6,689 nt of DNA from an uncultured bacterium (GTDB lineage: Bacteria > Patescibacteriota > Saccharimonadia > Saccharimonadales > Saccharimonadaceae), in the NCBI GenBank assembly GCA_937922985.1, contig CALAKV010000032.1, forward strand, positions 1 to 6,689. The letters run 5' to 3'. The translations under genes were made by a program, and so were the position numbers. Below the pieces are notes generated by a model. The model made no database searches, was not told the origin of the DNA, and was given only the letters and a program-made list of their open reading frames with translations. Below, piece by piece: positions 1 to 5,284 of this stretch (the stretch's first letter is position 1; each line of letters begins with the position of its first letter).

Positions 1-175
1 CTTTAAAAGTGTAATCTACCTTAGGCTCTTCTTTTTTCGCACATGTACCAGATAAGCAATTGTTTATAAAATACATCGGAACACCTATCAATATCACAGG
101 TATAATAGCTATAGCTAAAATCATAAAAAACACTTTAAGTATTCTTTTTATAGCTATCTTCCGCATATCTTTCAT
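1..175 (-). CDS. Unrecognised single-pass membrane protein, N-terminal part (partial)
   Basis: This frame is open for 58 codons from ATG at 175 to the window edge, where it is cut. I do not recognise the protein. Residues 1-14 are basic (K2, R5, K6, K10, R11, K14). Residues 15-37 are almost wholly hydrophobic (Phe, Ile, Leu, Val, Ala with two Pro), then the chain turns polar with C40 and C45 and a Lys/Glu stretch. This is the pattern of an N-in signal anchor or uncleaved signal peptide with the rest outside the membrane. There is no lipobox around C40 or C45. The gene starts 27 nt after the T-tract of the rpsI terminator and has its own candidate promoter. A GGAG at 188-191 lies 12 nt before the ATG, and a second ATG at codon 4 is possible. 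That it is a gene rests on the open frame, the start signals and the textbook topology. Confidence 0.72.
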   Translation of the reverse strand, partial: MKDMRKIAIKRILKVFFMILAIAIIPVILIGVPMYFINNCLSGTCAKKEEPKVDYTFK

Positions 176-181
176 ACCTTG

Positions 182-210
182 ATATTACTCCAATCCTTAC
201 TAAAAAACAA
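182..210 (-). promoter_or_regulatory. Candidate sigma-70-type promoter of the unrecognised membrane protein gene
   Basis: Read on the minus strand, a -35-like TTGTTT (205-210) is followed after 17 nt by a -10-like TAATAT (182-187). The expected start point, about 7 nt below the -10, falls on or next to the A of the ATG at 175, which would give a leaderless mRNA. The -35 box overlaps the T-tract and 3' arm of the rpsI terminator, so the two signals share DNA. The -35 is only a moderate match and the region is AT-rich, so chance resemblance is possible. Confidence 0.45.
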
Positions 211-237
211 CCGTCCATAAAACGAACGATTGTTTTT
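202..237 (-). terminator. Intrinsic terminator after rpsI, end of the ribosomal operon
   Basis: Positions 203-216 and 224-237 form a 14-bp stem around a 7-nt loop (217-223), starting 7 nt below the rpsI stop codon. In minus-strand RNA all 14 pairs form, two of them as U-G wobbles. In plus-strand RNA the same two positions would be C-A mismatches. The stem runs into a six-base T-tract (207-202). Direction, place and structure all fit a terminator for the infA-rpsI operon. Confidence 0.85.
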
Positions 238-243
238 GAAGTA

Positions 244-642
244 TTAACGTTTTGAGAATTGCTCTCGTTTTCGAGCTGAGCGCAAACCATATTTTTTGCG
301 TTCCTTCTCGCGAGGATCGCGTTTTAGGAATTCAGCCTTTTTAAGAACTGGTCGCAAGTCAGCATGAGCAATAGTTAGAGCTTTCGAAATAGCAAGCTTA
401 ATTGCATCAACCTGACCAGCCAAACCGCCACCATTAACCTTTACAGTAATATCAAAATCAGCTTGTTTACCAACTAAGGCGAGCGGATCTGTGATCTCAG
501 CAAGCATAGATTTATTACCATCAAGGTATTCAATTGCAGGCTTGTCATTAATAGTTAGGTTGCCTTTTCCAGCGTAAAGTCGAGCGCGAGCTGTTGCAGC
601 TTTGCGTCGTCCAAGACCGTAGAAATATTTAGCTTCAGCCAT
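244..642 (-). CDS. rpsI: 30S ribosomal protein S9 (uS9)
   Basis: S9 sits in the head of the small subunit; its C-terminal tail reaches into the decoding region and touches the P-site tRNA anticodon loop. The 132-residue length is normal for the family. Visible hallmarks are the N-terminal YGLGRRKAATARARL block (8-22), the VNGGGLAGQVDAIKLAISKAL-type core helix signature starting at residue 69, and the basic tail ending in QFSKR (128-132) with the tRNA-contacting lysine and arginine intact. It is the last gene of the operon, 2 nt after rplM, the usual rplM-rpsI pair. A GAGG at 653-656, inside the end of rplM, lies 10 nt before the ATG and supports this start. A strong terminator follows. Confidence 0.98.
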   Translation of the reverse strand: MAEAKYFYGLGRRKAATARARLYAGKGNLTINDKPAIEYLDGNKSMLAEITDPLALVGKQADFDITVKVNGGGLAGQVDAIKLAISKALTIAHADLRPVLKKAEFLKRDPREKERKKYGLRSARKREQFSKR

Positions 643-644
643 AA

Positions 645-1091
645 TTATTTAACCTCAACTTTCTCTGGTTTTTGTGCAGCATGATTATGCTCAGCGCCAA
701 TATAAACTTTCAAACGTTTCATTCGATCTGCTTGGAGTTTATTCTTTGGAAGCATTCCATAAACAGCTTTTTCGATAATCATTGCAGCGTTCTTTTCACG
801 CAATTCTTTTAGTGAAGCTTCACTCAAACCGCCAGGGAAACCGCTGTGTCGGTAATACATTTTAGCTTCTTCTTTATTACCAGTAACTTTAACTTTTTCA
901 GCATTAATAACAATCACATAATCTCCACCATCTGTGTGAGGTGTATATGTAGGTTTGTTTTTACCTGTCAAGAAAGTTGCAATTTTGGCACTAAGTCGGC
1001 CAAGTGTAGCTGATTCTGCGGCATCAATCAATAACCACTTTCGCTCAACTTCAGTTGGCTTTTGTGAATAAGTTTTCGCATTAACAGCCAT
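645..1091 (-). CDS. rplM: 50S ribosomal protein L13 (uL13)
   Basis: L13 is an early-assembling large-subunit protein that binds 23S rRNA. The 148-residue length is typical. The family core is plain: a GRLSAKIATFLTGK segment (31-44), PHTDGGDYVIVINA (51-64) with the following VKVTG, YRHSGFPGG (80-88), and the signature around YGMLPKNKL (111-119). The last 12 residues are a loose Lys/Glu/Pro/Val tail. The ATG follows the rplQ stop codon with no gap (TAA then ATG), and a GAGGAT at 1098-1103 inside rplQ gives a well-spaced ribosome-binding site, so the two are probably translationally coupled. Many bacteria have truA between rplQ and rplM; here it is absent. Confidence 0.98.
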   Translation of the reverse strand: MAVNAKTYSQKPTEVERKWLLIDAAESATLGRLSAKIATFLTGKNKPTYTPHTDGGDYVIVINAEKVKVTGNKEEAKMYYRHSGFPGGLSEASLKELREKNAAMIIEKAVYGMLPKNKLQADRMKRLKVYIGAEHNHAAQKPEKVEVK

Positions 1092-1475
1092 TTACTTATC
1101 CTCACTTTCATGTTTAATCTCATCAACAAACTCAATTGTAGCCATTTGAGCAGCATCACCGCGACGAATTCGAGTTCGTTCAATTCGCAGATGACCACTA
1201 TTTCGCTTCGAAAGTTGTGGAGCAATAATGTCTACTAATTTATTCGCTGCGTCAATATTACCAAGTTTGGCCATAACTTGACGACGGTTATGTAAATCAC
1301 CTTTTTTAGCTTTAGTGATAAGCTTTTCTGTGTAGCGCAAAGTCTCTTTGGCTTTTGGCAAAGTTGTTTCAATTTTGCCATGAATGACTAACGAAGTCGC
1401 TAAGCCTTTGAGGAGCGCACGGCGTTGGTCGCGTTCACGACCAAATTTTCGCCCTTTATATCCATGTCGGTGCAT
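1092..1475 (-). CDS. rplQ: 50S ribosomal protein L17 (bL17)
   Basis: L17 lies near the exit of the large-subunit peptide tunnel. The 127-residue protein has the bacterial L17 pattern: a basic N-terminus (MHRHGYKGRKFGRERDQRR), the segment LLKGLATSLVIHGKIETTL (21-39), KAKETLRYTEKLITKAKKG (41-59), and a C-terminal HLRIERTRIRRGDAAQMATIEF block (95-116) followed by an acidic tail. The first residue pair (Met-His rather than the common Met-Arg-His) is a small difference. It starts 1 nt after the rpoA stop. The nearest Shine-Dalgarno-like GGAG (1489-1492) is 13 nt upstream, rather far, so re-initiation by ribosomes leaving rpoA is likely. Confidence 0.97.
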   Translation of the reverse strand: MHRHGYKGRKFGRERDQRRALLKGLATSLVIHGKIETTLPKAKETLRYTEKLITKAKKGDLHNRRQVMAKLGNIDAANKLVDIIAPQLSKRNSGHLRIERTRIRRGDAAQMATIEFVDEIKHESEDK

Positions 1476-1476
1476 A

Positions 1477-2400
1477 TTATAAATTTAACTCCGCTATTTT
1501 ATCTTTTACTTCATCCAAAGCTTTGCTTCCAAAGCCTTTAAGTTCACGCAAATCTTGTTCGGTAAGGTTTACTAAGTCGTGAACAGTACGAATGTCATTA
1601 TTAACAAGCGCATTTGTTGTTCGAGCTGTCAAGTTTAAATCTTCAATTGATGTGTGAAGTTCACTTGCTTCATCTTCAAATTCTTCACCTAAAGCTGGAG
1701 CAGCTTCAATTGTTGTAGAACCAGCAAGTGCCGTATATTGATTTGCTAAAATTGCCGATGCTTGTTCGAAAGCTTCCCGTGGAGAAAGTGATCCATCAGT
1801 CTCGATAGTTAGATCTAATCTATCAAGGTTCGAAACCTGACCAACACGAGTATTATCAACTTTATATCGAACTCGCAAAACTGGCGTGAAAATTGCATCA
1901 ACTGCAATCATATCACTATGAATTCGGTCCTCACTCGATTCTTCAATAGTTTTATAACCATGACCAGATTCAACCACAATATCCATTGCAAATTTAGTCT
2001 TTTTATCGTCAATAGTCGCGATAACTTGATCTGGATTTACTACTTCCATATCAGCATTTGCTTGAATATCACCAGCTGTAATTACGCCGGCACCAGTTTT
2101 TTCCAATCGAAGTTCAACAGGCGAATCAGTGTGAGCCTTAAATTTTACGTTCTTAAGATTCAACATTATGTCAACCACGTCTTCTTTTACACCTTCAATC
2201 GATGTAAATTCATGGCTAACTCCGTCAATCTTAAAAGCAACTATTGCTGCACCATTAATACTCGAAAGGAGCACTCGGCGCAAGCTATTTCCAAGCGTAT
2301 TACCATATCCAGGCTCAAGCGGTTTTACAACAAAAGTTGCAACATTTTCGCTTAAGTCTTGAATTTCAGCAAGCGCTGGATTGTGAATTAATTTTGACAT
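1477..2400 (-). CDS. rpoA: DNA-directed RNA polymerase subunit alpha
   Basis: Alpha dimerises to seed assembly of core RNA polymerase, and its C-terminal domain binds UP elements and activators. The 307-residue protein has both domains. Residues 1-228 are the N-terminal domain, with the dimer/assembly motif PGYGNTLGNSLRRVLLSS (30-47) and LDLTIETDGSLSPREA (195-210). Residues 229-250 are an acidic linker. Residues 251-307 are the C-terminal domain. Aligned by eye to the E. coli 265 determinant, R260, N263, G291, K293 and E297 are kept, while C269 and S299 become A264 and A294. It lies between rpsD and rplQ as in most bacteria, 23 nt after rpsD. A strong AAGGAGCT (2411-2418) 10 nt before the ATG fixes the start. 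Confidence 0.98.
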   Translation of the reverse strand: MSKLIHNPALAEIQDLSENVATFVVKPLEPGYGNTLGNSLRRVLLSSINGAAIVAFKIDGVSHEFTSIEGVKEDVVDIMLNLKNVKFKAHTDSPVELRLEKTGAGVITAGDIQANADMEVVNPDQVIATIDDKKTKFAMDIVVESGHGYKTIEESSEDRIHSDMIAVDAIFTPVLRVRYKVDNTRVGQVSNLDRLDLTIETDGSLSPREAFEQASAILANQYTALAGSTTIEAAPALGEEFEDEASELHTSIEDLNLTARTTNALVNNDIRTVHDLVNLTEQDLRELKGFGSKALDEVKDKIAELNL

Positions 2401-2423
2401 ATAAACTTTTAGCTCCTTACCTT

Positions 2424-3041
2424 TTATCGTGAGTAATATTCAACGATTAGCTGTTCATTAATTCCAGCTTCTGCTTCTTCTCGTTTAGGAAGACCTGAAA
2501 TAGAAACCGTCATTTTTTTACTGTCAGCTTTTAACCAGCTAAGTGGAGCTGGGGCTGCATCAGCAACAACATCTTCAAGATTTGTGAAATAGCCAGATCT
2601 TTGGCTCTTTGGTCGAACAATAATCTCGTCACCAGCTTTTAGCCGAATTGAAGGAATATCAACTCGTCGACCGTTCAACAAGAAATGTCCGTGACTCACC
2701 AACTGGCGAGCTTGTCGTCGTGAAGTTGCGAAACCTGCTCGATAAATAGCATTATCTAAACGAAGTTCCAAAAGCTGTAGTAAGTTTTCACCAGCCAAAC
2801 CTTCACGGCGTGACGCTTCTTTCATTAATCGTGCGAATTGCTTTTCAAGAAGTCCGTAAAGTCGTCGAACTTTCTGTTTTTCGCGCAATTGAACTGCATA
2901 TAAACTTGGCTTTCCTTGTCGAGAACCTGAATGTTGACCAGGAATTCCACTTTTACGTGCCATAATTTTAGCAGCTTTTCGATGAAGGGCATAGCCTTCT
3001 CGGCGTGATTGTTTAACAATCGGAGATCTATCTCTCGCCAT
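2424..3041 (-). CDS. rpsD: 30S ribosomal protein S4 (uS4), zinc-free form
   Basis: S4 nucleates assembly of the 5' domain of 16S rRNA. The 205-residue length is standard. The N-terminal region contains SRREG (12-16), PGQH (34-37) and QLREKQKVRRLYG (51-63). The S4 RNA-binding domain runs from about 91 to 153, with SRRQARQLVSHGHFLLNGRRVDIPS at its heart, and the C-terminus ends in a usual EYYSR. The whole protein has no cysteine, so it is the C-minus type that folds without zinc. It starts 2 nt after rpsK. A near-perfect AAGGAGGG (3049-3056), buried in the last codons of rpsK, is the strongest ribosome-binding site in the operon. In E. coli S4 represses its own operon; whether that happens here cannot be seen. 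Confidence 0.98.
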   Translation of the reverse strand: MARDRSPIVKQSRREGYALHRKAAKIMARKSGIPGQHSGSRQGKPSLYAVQLREKQKVRRLYGLLEKQFARLMKEASRREGLAGENLLQLLELRLDNAIYRAGFATSRRQARQLVSHGHFLLNGRRVDIPSIRLKAGDEIIVRPKSQRSGYFTNLEDVVADAAPAPLSWLKADSKKMTVSISGLPKREEAEAGINEQLIVEYYSR

Positions 3042-3043
3042 AA

Positions 3044-3430
3044 TTAAGCCCTCCTTGCTTTCTTAGGACGAACGCCACCATGTGGGACGCCAGTCACATC
3101 TTTAATACTTTCAACATTAATGTTTACATTCGAAAGTGAACGAATCGCTGAATCGCGACCAAGTCCAACACCTTTAACGAAAACATCAACTGATTTTAGC
3201 CCATAAAGAGCTTGTGCATTTTCGGCTGCTTTTTCAGTTGCAACCTGCGCTGCATAAGCTGTACCTTTTTTACTTCCTCGGAAGCCACAAGCACCAGCAC
3301 TTGCTGCCGCTAAAGCATTACCTTTTTTATCCGTAAAAGTAATGATTGTGTTGTTAAAGGTTGCTTGAATATGCATTTGACCTGATGGAACAGATCGGCG
3401 CTGTTTTTTACGACTAACTTTTTCTGCCAT
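3044..3430 (-). CDS. rpsK: 30S ribosomal protein S11 (uS11)
   Basis: S11 is in the platform of the small subunit next to the mRNA exit path. The 128-residue protein shows HIQATFNNTIITFTDKKGN (20-38), the GFRGSKKGTAYAAQVA segment (49-64) and VKGVGLGRDSAIRSL (85-99), all diagnostic. The C-terminal loop, usually PHNGCRPPK in bacteria, reads PHGGVRPKK (116-124). The asparagine that forms isoaspartate in E. coli (N119) is thus a glycine, G118; the codons are clear (CAT GGT GGC). It starts 20 nt after rpsM with a purine-rich AGGAAAGGG (3439-3447) as ribosome-binding site. Confidence 0.98.
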   Translation of the reverse strand: MAEKVSRKKQRRSVPSGQMHIQATFNNTIITFTDKKGNALAAASAGACGFRGSKKGTAYAAQVATEKAAENAQALYGLKSVDVFVKGVGLGRDSAIRSLSNVNINVESIKDVTGVPHGGVRPKKARRA

Positions 3431-3450
3431 TTTTCTATCCCTTTCCTAAA

Positions 3451-3837
3451 TCAAGTCTTGCTTGCTGCTTTTGGCTGTGCTCCACCAACGGCGATTGCGC
3501 GACCCTTTCGAGTTCGTGCGTTCGTTCGTGTGCGCTGACCGTTTACAGGCAACCCTGATTTGTGTCGCATACCTTTATAGTTATTAATGTCTTTTAGACG
3601 TTTAATATTATTTGCCACGAGGCGTTGCAGATCACCTTCTACGGTATAATTATTGTCAATAATTTCACGTAGCTTCTGTTCTTCAGCCTCGGTGAGATTT
3701 TTCACCCGAGTGGTCGGCTCAATATTAGCCGCCGCAAGGATGGTTCGCGAAGTTGTTTCGCCAATACCATAAATATAGGTAAGAGCAATCCAAACTTGCT
3801 TTTCTGCTGGGATTGTTACCCCTGCGATTCGAGCCAT
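3451..3837 (-). CDS. rpsM: 30S ribosomal protein S13 (uS13)
   Basis: S13 is in the head of the small subunit, bridges to the large subunit and contacts P-site tRNA through its tail. The 128-residue protein starts MARIAGVTIP, carries the helix-turn region YIYGIGETTSRTIL (21-34), and has the basic RHKSGLPVNGQRTRTNARTRKG-type block (91-112). Inside this block the usual GLPVRGQRT has Asn at position 99 in place of Arg. After residue 112 the tail is less basic than usual (GRAIAVGGAQPKAASKT). It starts 2 nt after rpmJ, with an AGGCAGGG-like site in the end of rpmJ. The stop is TGA, which shows that UGA is a stop codon in this genome. Confidence 0.98.
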   Translation of the reverse strand: MARIAGVTIPAEKQVWIALTYIYGIGETTSRTILAAANIEPTTRVKNLTEAEEQKLREIIDNNYTVEGDLQRLVANNIKRLKDINNYKGMRHKSGLPVNGQRTRTNARTRKGRAIAVGGAQPKAASKT

Positions 3838-3839
3838 AC

Positions 3840-3956
3840 TTAACCCTGCCTTTGCTTATTCTTAGGTTTTTTCTTATTGATGACACGTAGTCGCCCTTTT
3901 CGACGAACTAGAATGTCATCTGGACTGATTTTTTTAACACTTGCACGAACTTTCAT
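3840..3956 (-). CDS. rpmJ: 50S ribosomal protein L36 (bL36), form lacking zinc ligands
   Basis: L36 is the smallest large-subunit protein and binds helices of 23S rRNA near the stalk base. This 38-codon gene begins MKVRASVKKISPDD and ends PKNKQRQG, an end-to-end match to the family with no gaps. The four zinc ligands of the classic form (Cys11, Cys14, Cys27, His33) are all replaced, by S11, D14, N27 and N33. It is therefore a zinc-independent C-minus type, rich in Lys and Arg. It lies in its usual place between infA and rpsM, 101 nt after infA. The AAGGAG at 3970-3975 is 13 nt from the ATG, longer than ideal, but no other start fits. Two nt separate it from rpsM. Confidence 0.95.
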   Translation of the reverse strand: MKVRASVKKISPDDILVRRKGRLRVINKKKPKNKQRQG

Positions 3957-4007
3957 AAGTGTATAAAAACTCCTTATCCTTTAGGTTTATATTATCTGCA
4001 AATCCCC

Positions 4008-4047
4008 ATAGAAATAATAAGCCATTTCGAAAGCTGGCTTTTTCTAT
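4008..4047 (-). promoter_or_regulatory. Stem-loop in the infA-rpmJ intergenic region
   Basis: Positions 4041-4047 pair with 4008-4014 (7 bp) and 4035-4040 pair with 4019-4024 (6 bp). The two stems stack with only a 4-nt bulge (4015-4018) on one side, and the 10-nt loop (4025-4034) contains the palindrome TTTCGAAA. In minus-strand RNA the element begins 10 nt below the infA stop and ends 51 nt before the rpmJ start. No T-tract follows on that strand, so it is not a classic terminator. It could be a processing or stability element, an attenuator, or a binding site for a feedback ribosomal protein. The function is inference; the pairing is visible. The rest of the 101-nt gap holds the rpmJ Shine-Dalgarno and a weak -10-like AT-rich stretch with no convincing -35. 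Confidence 0.6.
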
Positions 4048-4057
4048 TTCGAACTTG

Positions 4058-4279
4058 CTAATCTCTTAGGCGGAAGCTGATTCTTCCCTTAGTAAGGTCA
4101 TAAGGGGTCAACTCTACTTCAACCTTGTCGCCTGGCACCAATCGAATATAATGCTTCCGCATTTTTCCACTGATGTGAGCGATGATTGTATGCCCATTTT
4201 GAAGCTCAACCTTAAACTGCGTGTTTGGCAAAGCCTCCACGATTCGTCCTTCCAATTTTATTACTTCCTTTTGAGCCAT
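4058..4279 (-). CDS. infA: Translation initiation factor IF-1
   Basis: IF-1 binds the A site of the 30S subunit during initiation and works with IF-2 and IF-3. The 73-residue protein is a single OB-fold (S1-like) domain. It shows the family core almost unchanged: LPNTQFKVELQNGH (17-30), AHISGKMRKHYIRL (34-47), GDKVEVELTPYDLTKGRI (50-67) and a final FRLRD. It is the first gene of the ribosomal operon. No Shine-Dalgarno sequence is present before the ATG, and the promoter immediately upstream predicts a 5' leader of only a few nucleotides, so translation is probably of the leaderless type. In many bacteria infA follows map; here it follows a phosphatase gene with its own terminator. Confidence 0.98.
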   Translation of the reverse strand: MAQKEVIKLEGRIVEALPNTQFKVELQNGHTIIAHISGKMRKHYIRLVPGDKVEVELTPYDLTKGRISFRLRD

Positions 4280-4290
4280 AAATCTATACC

Positions 4291-4319
4291 ATTCTACATT
4301 ATACTACTAAAAAAGTCAA
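4291..4319 (-). promoter_or_regulatory. Main promoter of the infA-rpsI ribosomal operon
   Basis: On the minus strand a TTGACT -35 box (4314-4319) and a TAGAAT -10 box (4291-4296) are separated by exactly 17 nt, a near-consensus housekeeping promoter. A second -10-like TATAAT (4298-4303) lies just upstream but has no -35 at the right distance. The predicted start point is about 4283-4285, only 4-6 nt before the infA ATG. The promoter follows the terminator of the phosphatase gene, so the operon is set up for independent transcription. Confidence 0.82.
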
Positions 4320-4350
4320 GCCCTTTTTATTATTTTTTTCATAATTTTAA

Positions 4351-4370
4351 AAGCACCCTTTCGGGTGCCT
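4351..4370 (-). terminator. Hairpin terminator after the HAD phosphatase gene
   Basis: GCACCC (minus strand 4368-4363 side) pairs perfectly with GGGTGC across a GAAA tetraloop of the stable GNRA type; an outer G-U and A-U pair extend the stem to 8 bp. It starts 5 nt below the TAG stop of the phosphatase gene. Only four T residues follow before an A-run, so termination may be partial and some read-through into infA is possible. On the plus strand the loop would be the less stable UUUC and no T-tract follows. Confidence 0.75.
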
Positions 4371-4375
4371 AGAAA

Positions 4376-5281
4376 CTAAAACCATAATGATTTTCTATAT
4401 TCAAGAAAGAACCTAACATCTTGAATTTTACGAATCAAAGGAGTGCTTACTTCTACTCCATATTCGATAAAACAACCATTAATATCTTTTGTTGAATAAA
4501 GATCCTGAACTATTGGTCTTCTTTTTCTTTCAGAGATAATCGTAAATTTTGAATATCTCAGTTTACACAATTCCGGCGAGTTATTCCGTACGAAATTAAT
4601 TATACTCGAAAAAAAGCTCAAGGAAGGATTTATCACGAACGTCTTATCCGCGTAATCCATCATCGAAAAATCACATTCCGTGTCGCCAACTGCAATAATA
4701 AAGAAATCGCTACGATGGAATTCTCCACTTTTTCTTTGTTTGAGAAGCTCTTCAACAAAAATATGTTTATTCTGAAAAGTTCGAATTTCAGTTTCTTTAA
4801 AAATTCCAGCTGATTCATCTTTGATGTATTCCTGGCCAATCCCTTTTGAAAAGCCATATTCCTTTACAAAAGCGTCAACTAAAAATTTTGGCGAACCAGA
4901 AATTGCAACTAATTCAAAACCTTCCTGTCGCAAAAACTCAATAAGCTCTTTCGAAAATATATAATCCTGATGGCCTCGATATTCAGTCGCAACCCTGCGA
5001 CCAATTTCTCGAACCTCCTCAAGAGAGTATTTTTCAAGAGCAAACATCGAAAATTCAACAACTTTTTGGCAATATTTACCAAACAAATCATCTGCTTCAT
5101 CACTAGAAGATTTATATGCTTTTCGAAGCTTAGAAGCTTCATCTTTAAGTTGAAGATATTTTTCTTCATTAGCTCCACGATAAGGATAATCTTGAACAAG
5201 AATTTCAAAAAGAGATTCCGTTAAAGATTTATTTCGAATCGTTCCATCAATATCAAAAAATGCAATCTTGTGTTTTGGCAT
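4376..5281 (-). CDS. HAD-superfamily phosphatase, subfamily IB-like, with C-terminal extension
   Basis: The protein is a probable cytoplasmic, magnesium-dependent phosphatase of the haloacid dehalogenase superfamily; its substrate cannot be told. All four motifs are seen in the 301-residue form: motif I DIDGT (10-14, nucleophile D10 and acid/base D12), motif II with S128 in AISGS, a likely motif III lysine at K172, and motif IV GDTECD (199-204). A helical cap lies between motifs I and II (about 20-115), as in SerB-like members. Residues 220-301 extend past the core, basic and aromatic, and match nothing I recognise. No signal peptide or membrane segment is seen. I place the start at the ATG at 5281, because GGGGTGG lies at a good distance; an in-frame GTG at 5290 would add three residues but has no ribosome-binding site. 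It has its own promoter and terminator between the sortase gene and infA. The DNA looks AT-richer than the ribosomal genes. Confidence 0.9.
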   Translation of the reverse strand: MPKHKIAFFDIDGTIRNKSLTESLFEILVQDYPYRGANEEKYLQLKDEASKLRKAYKSSSDEADDLFGKYCQKVVEFSMFALEKYSLEEVREIGRRVATEYRGHQDYIFSKELIEFLRQEGFELVAISGSPKFLVDAFVKEYGFSKGIGQEYIKDESAGIFKETEIRTFQNKHIFVEELLKQRKSGEFHRSDFFIIAVGDTECDFSMMDYADKTFVINPSLSFFSSIINFVRNNSPELCKLRYSKFTIISERKRRPIVQDLYSTKDINGCFIEYGVEVSTPLIRKIQDVRFFLEYRKSLWF

Positions 5282-5284
5282 ATT

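Noticed and set aside
1028..1225. Minus-strand frame crossing the rplQ-rplM junction, and a similar one at 2825-3019 inside rpsD
   Set aside because: They are out-of-frame shadows of conserved ribosomal genes.
1918..2362. Two overlapping open frames on the plus strand inside rpoA
   Set aside because: They lie fully antisense to the well-conserved rpoA frame, have no ribosome-binding site and read as low-complexity products of the complementary strand.
3451..3453. UGA read as glycine, as in some other Patescibacteria
   Set aside because: rpsM ends on TGA at the normal protein length, just before the rpsK ribosome-binding site, so UGA is a stop.
4019..4043. Plus-strand terminator formed by the infA-rpmJ stem-loop and the TTTTT after it
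   Set aside because: No gene on the plus strand would use it, and the T-run is part of the paired outer stem.
4151..4372. Plus-strand open frame across infA and its promoter
   Set aside because: It is antisense to infA and runs through the infA promoter and the upstream hairpin; its product (a run of Phe, Tyr, Leu and Ser) looks like read-through of AT-rich DNA.
4660..5224. Three open frames of 65-99 codons overlapping the HAD phosphatase gene on both strands
   Set aside because: The phosphatase frame carries all catalytic motifs; the others have skewed composition and no start signals.
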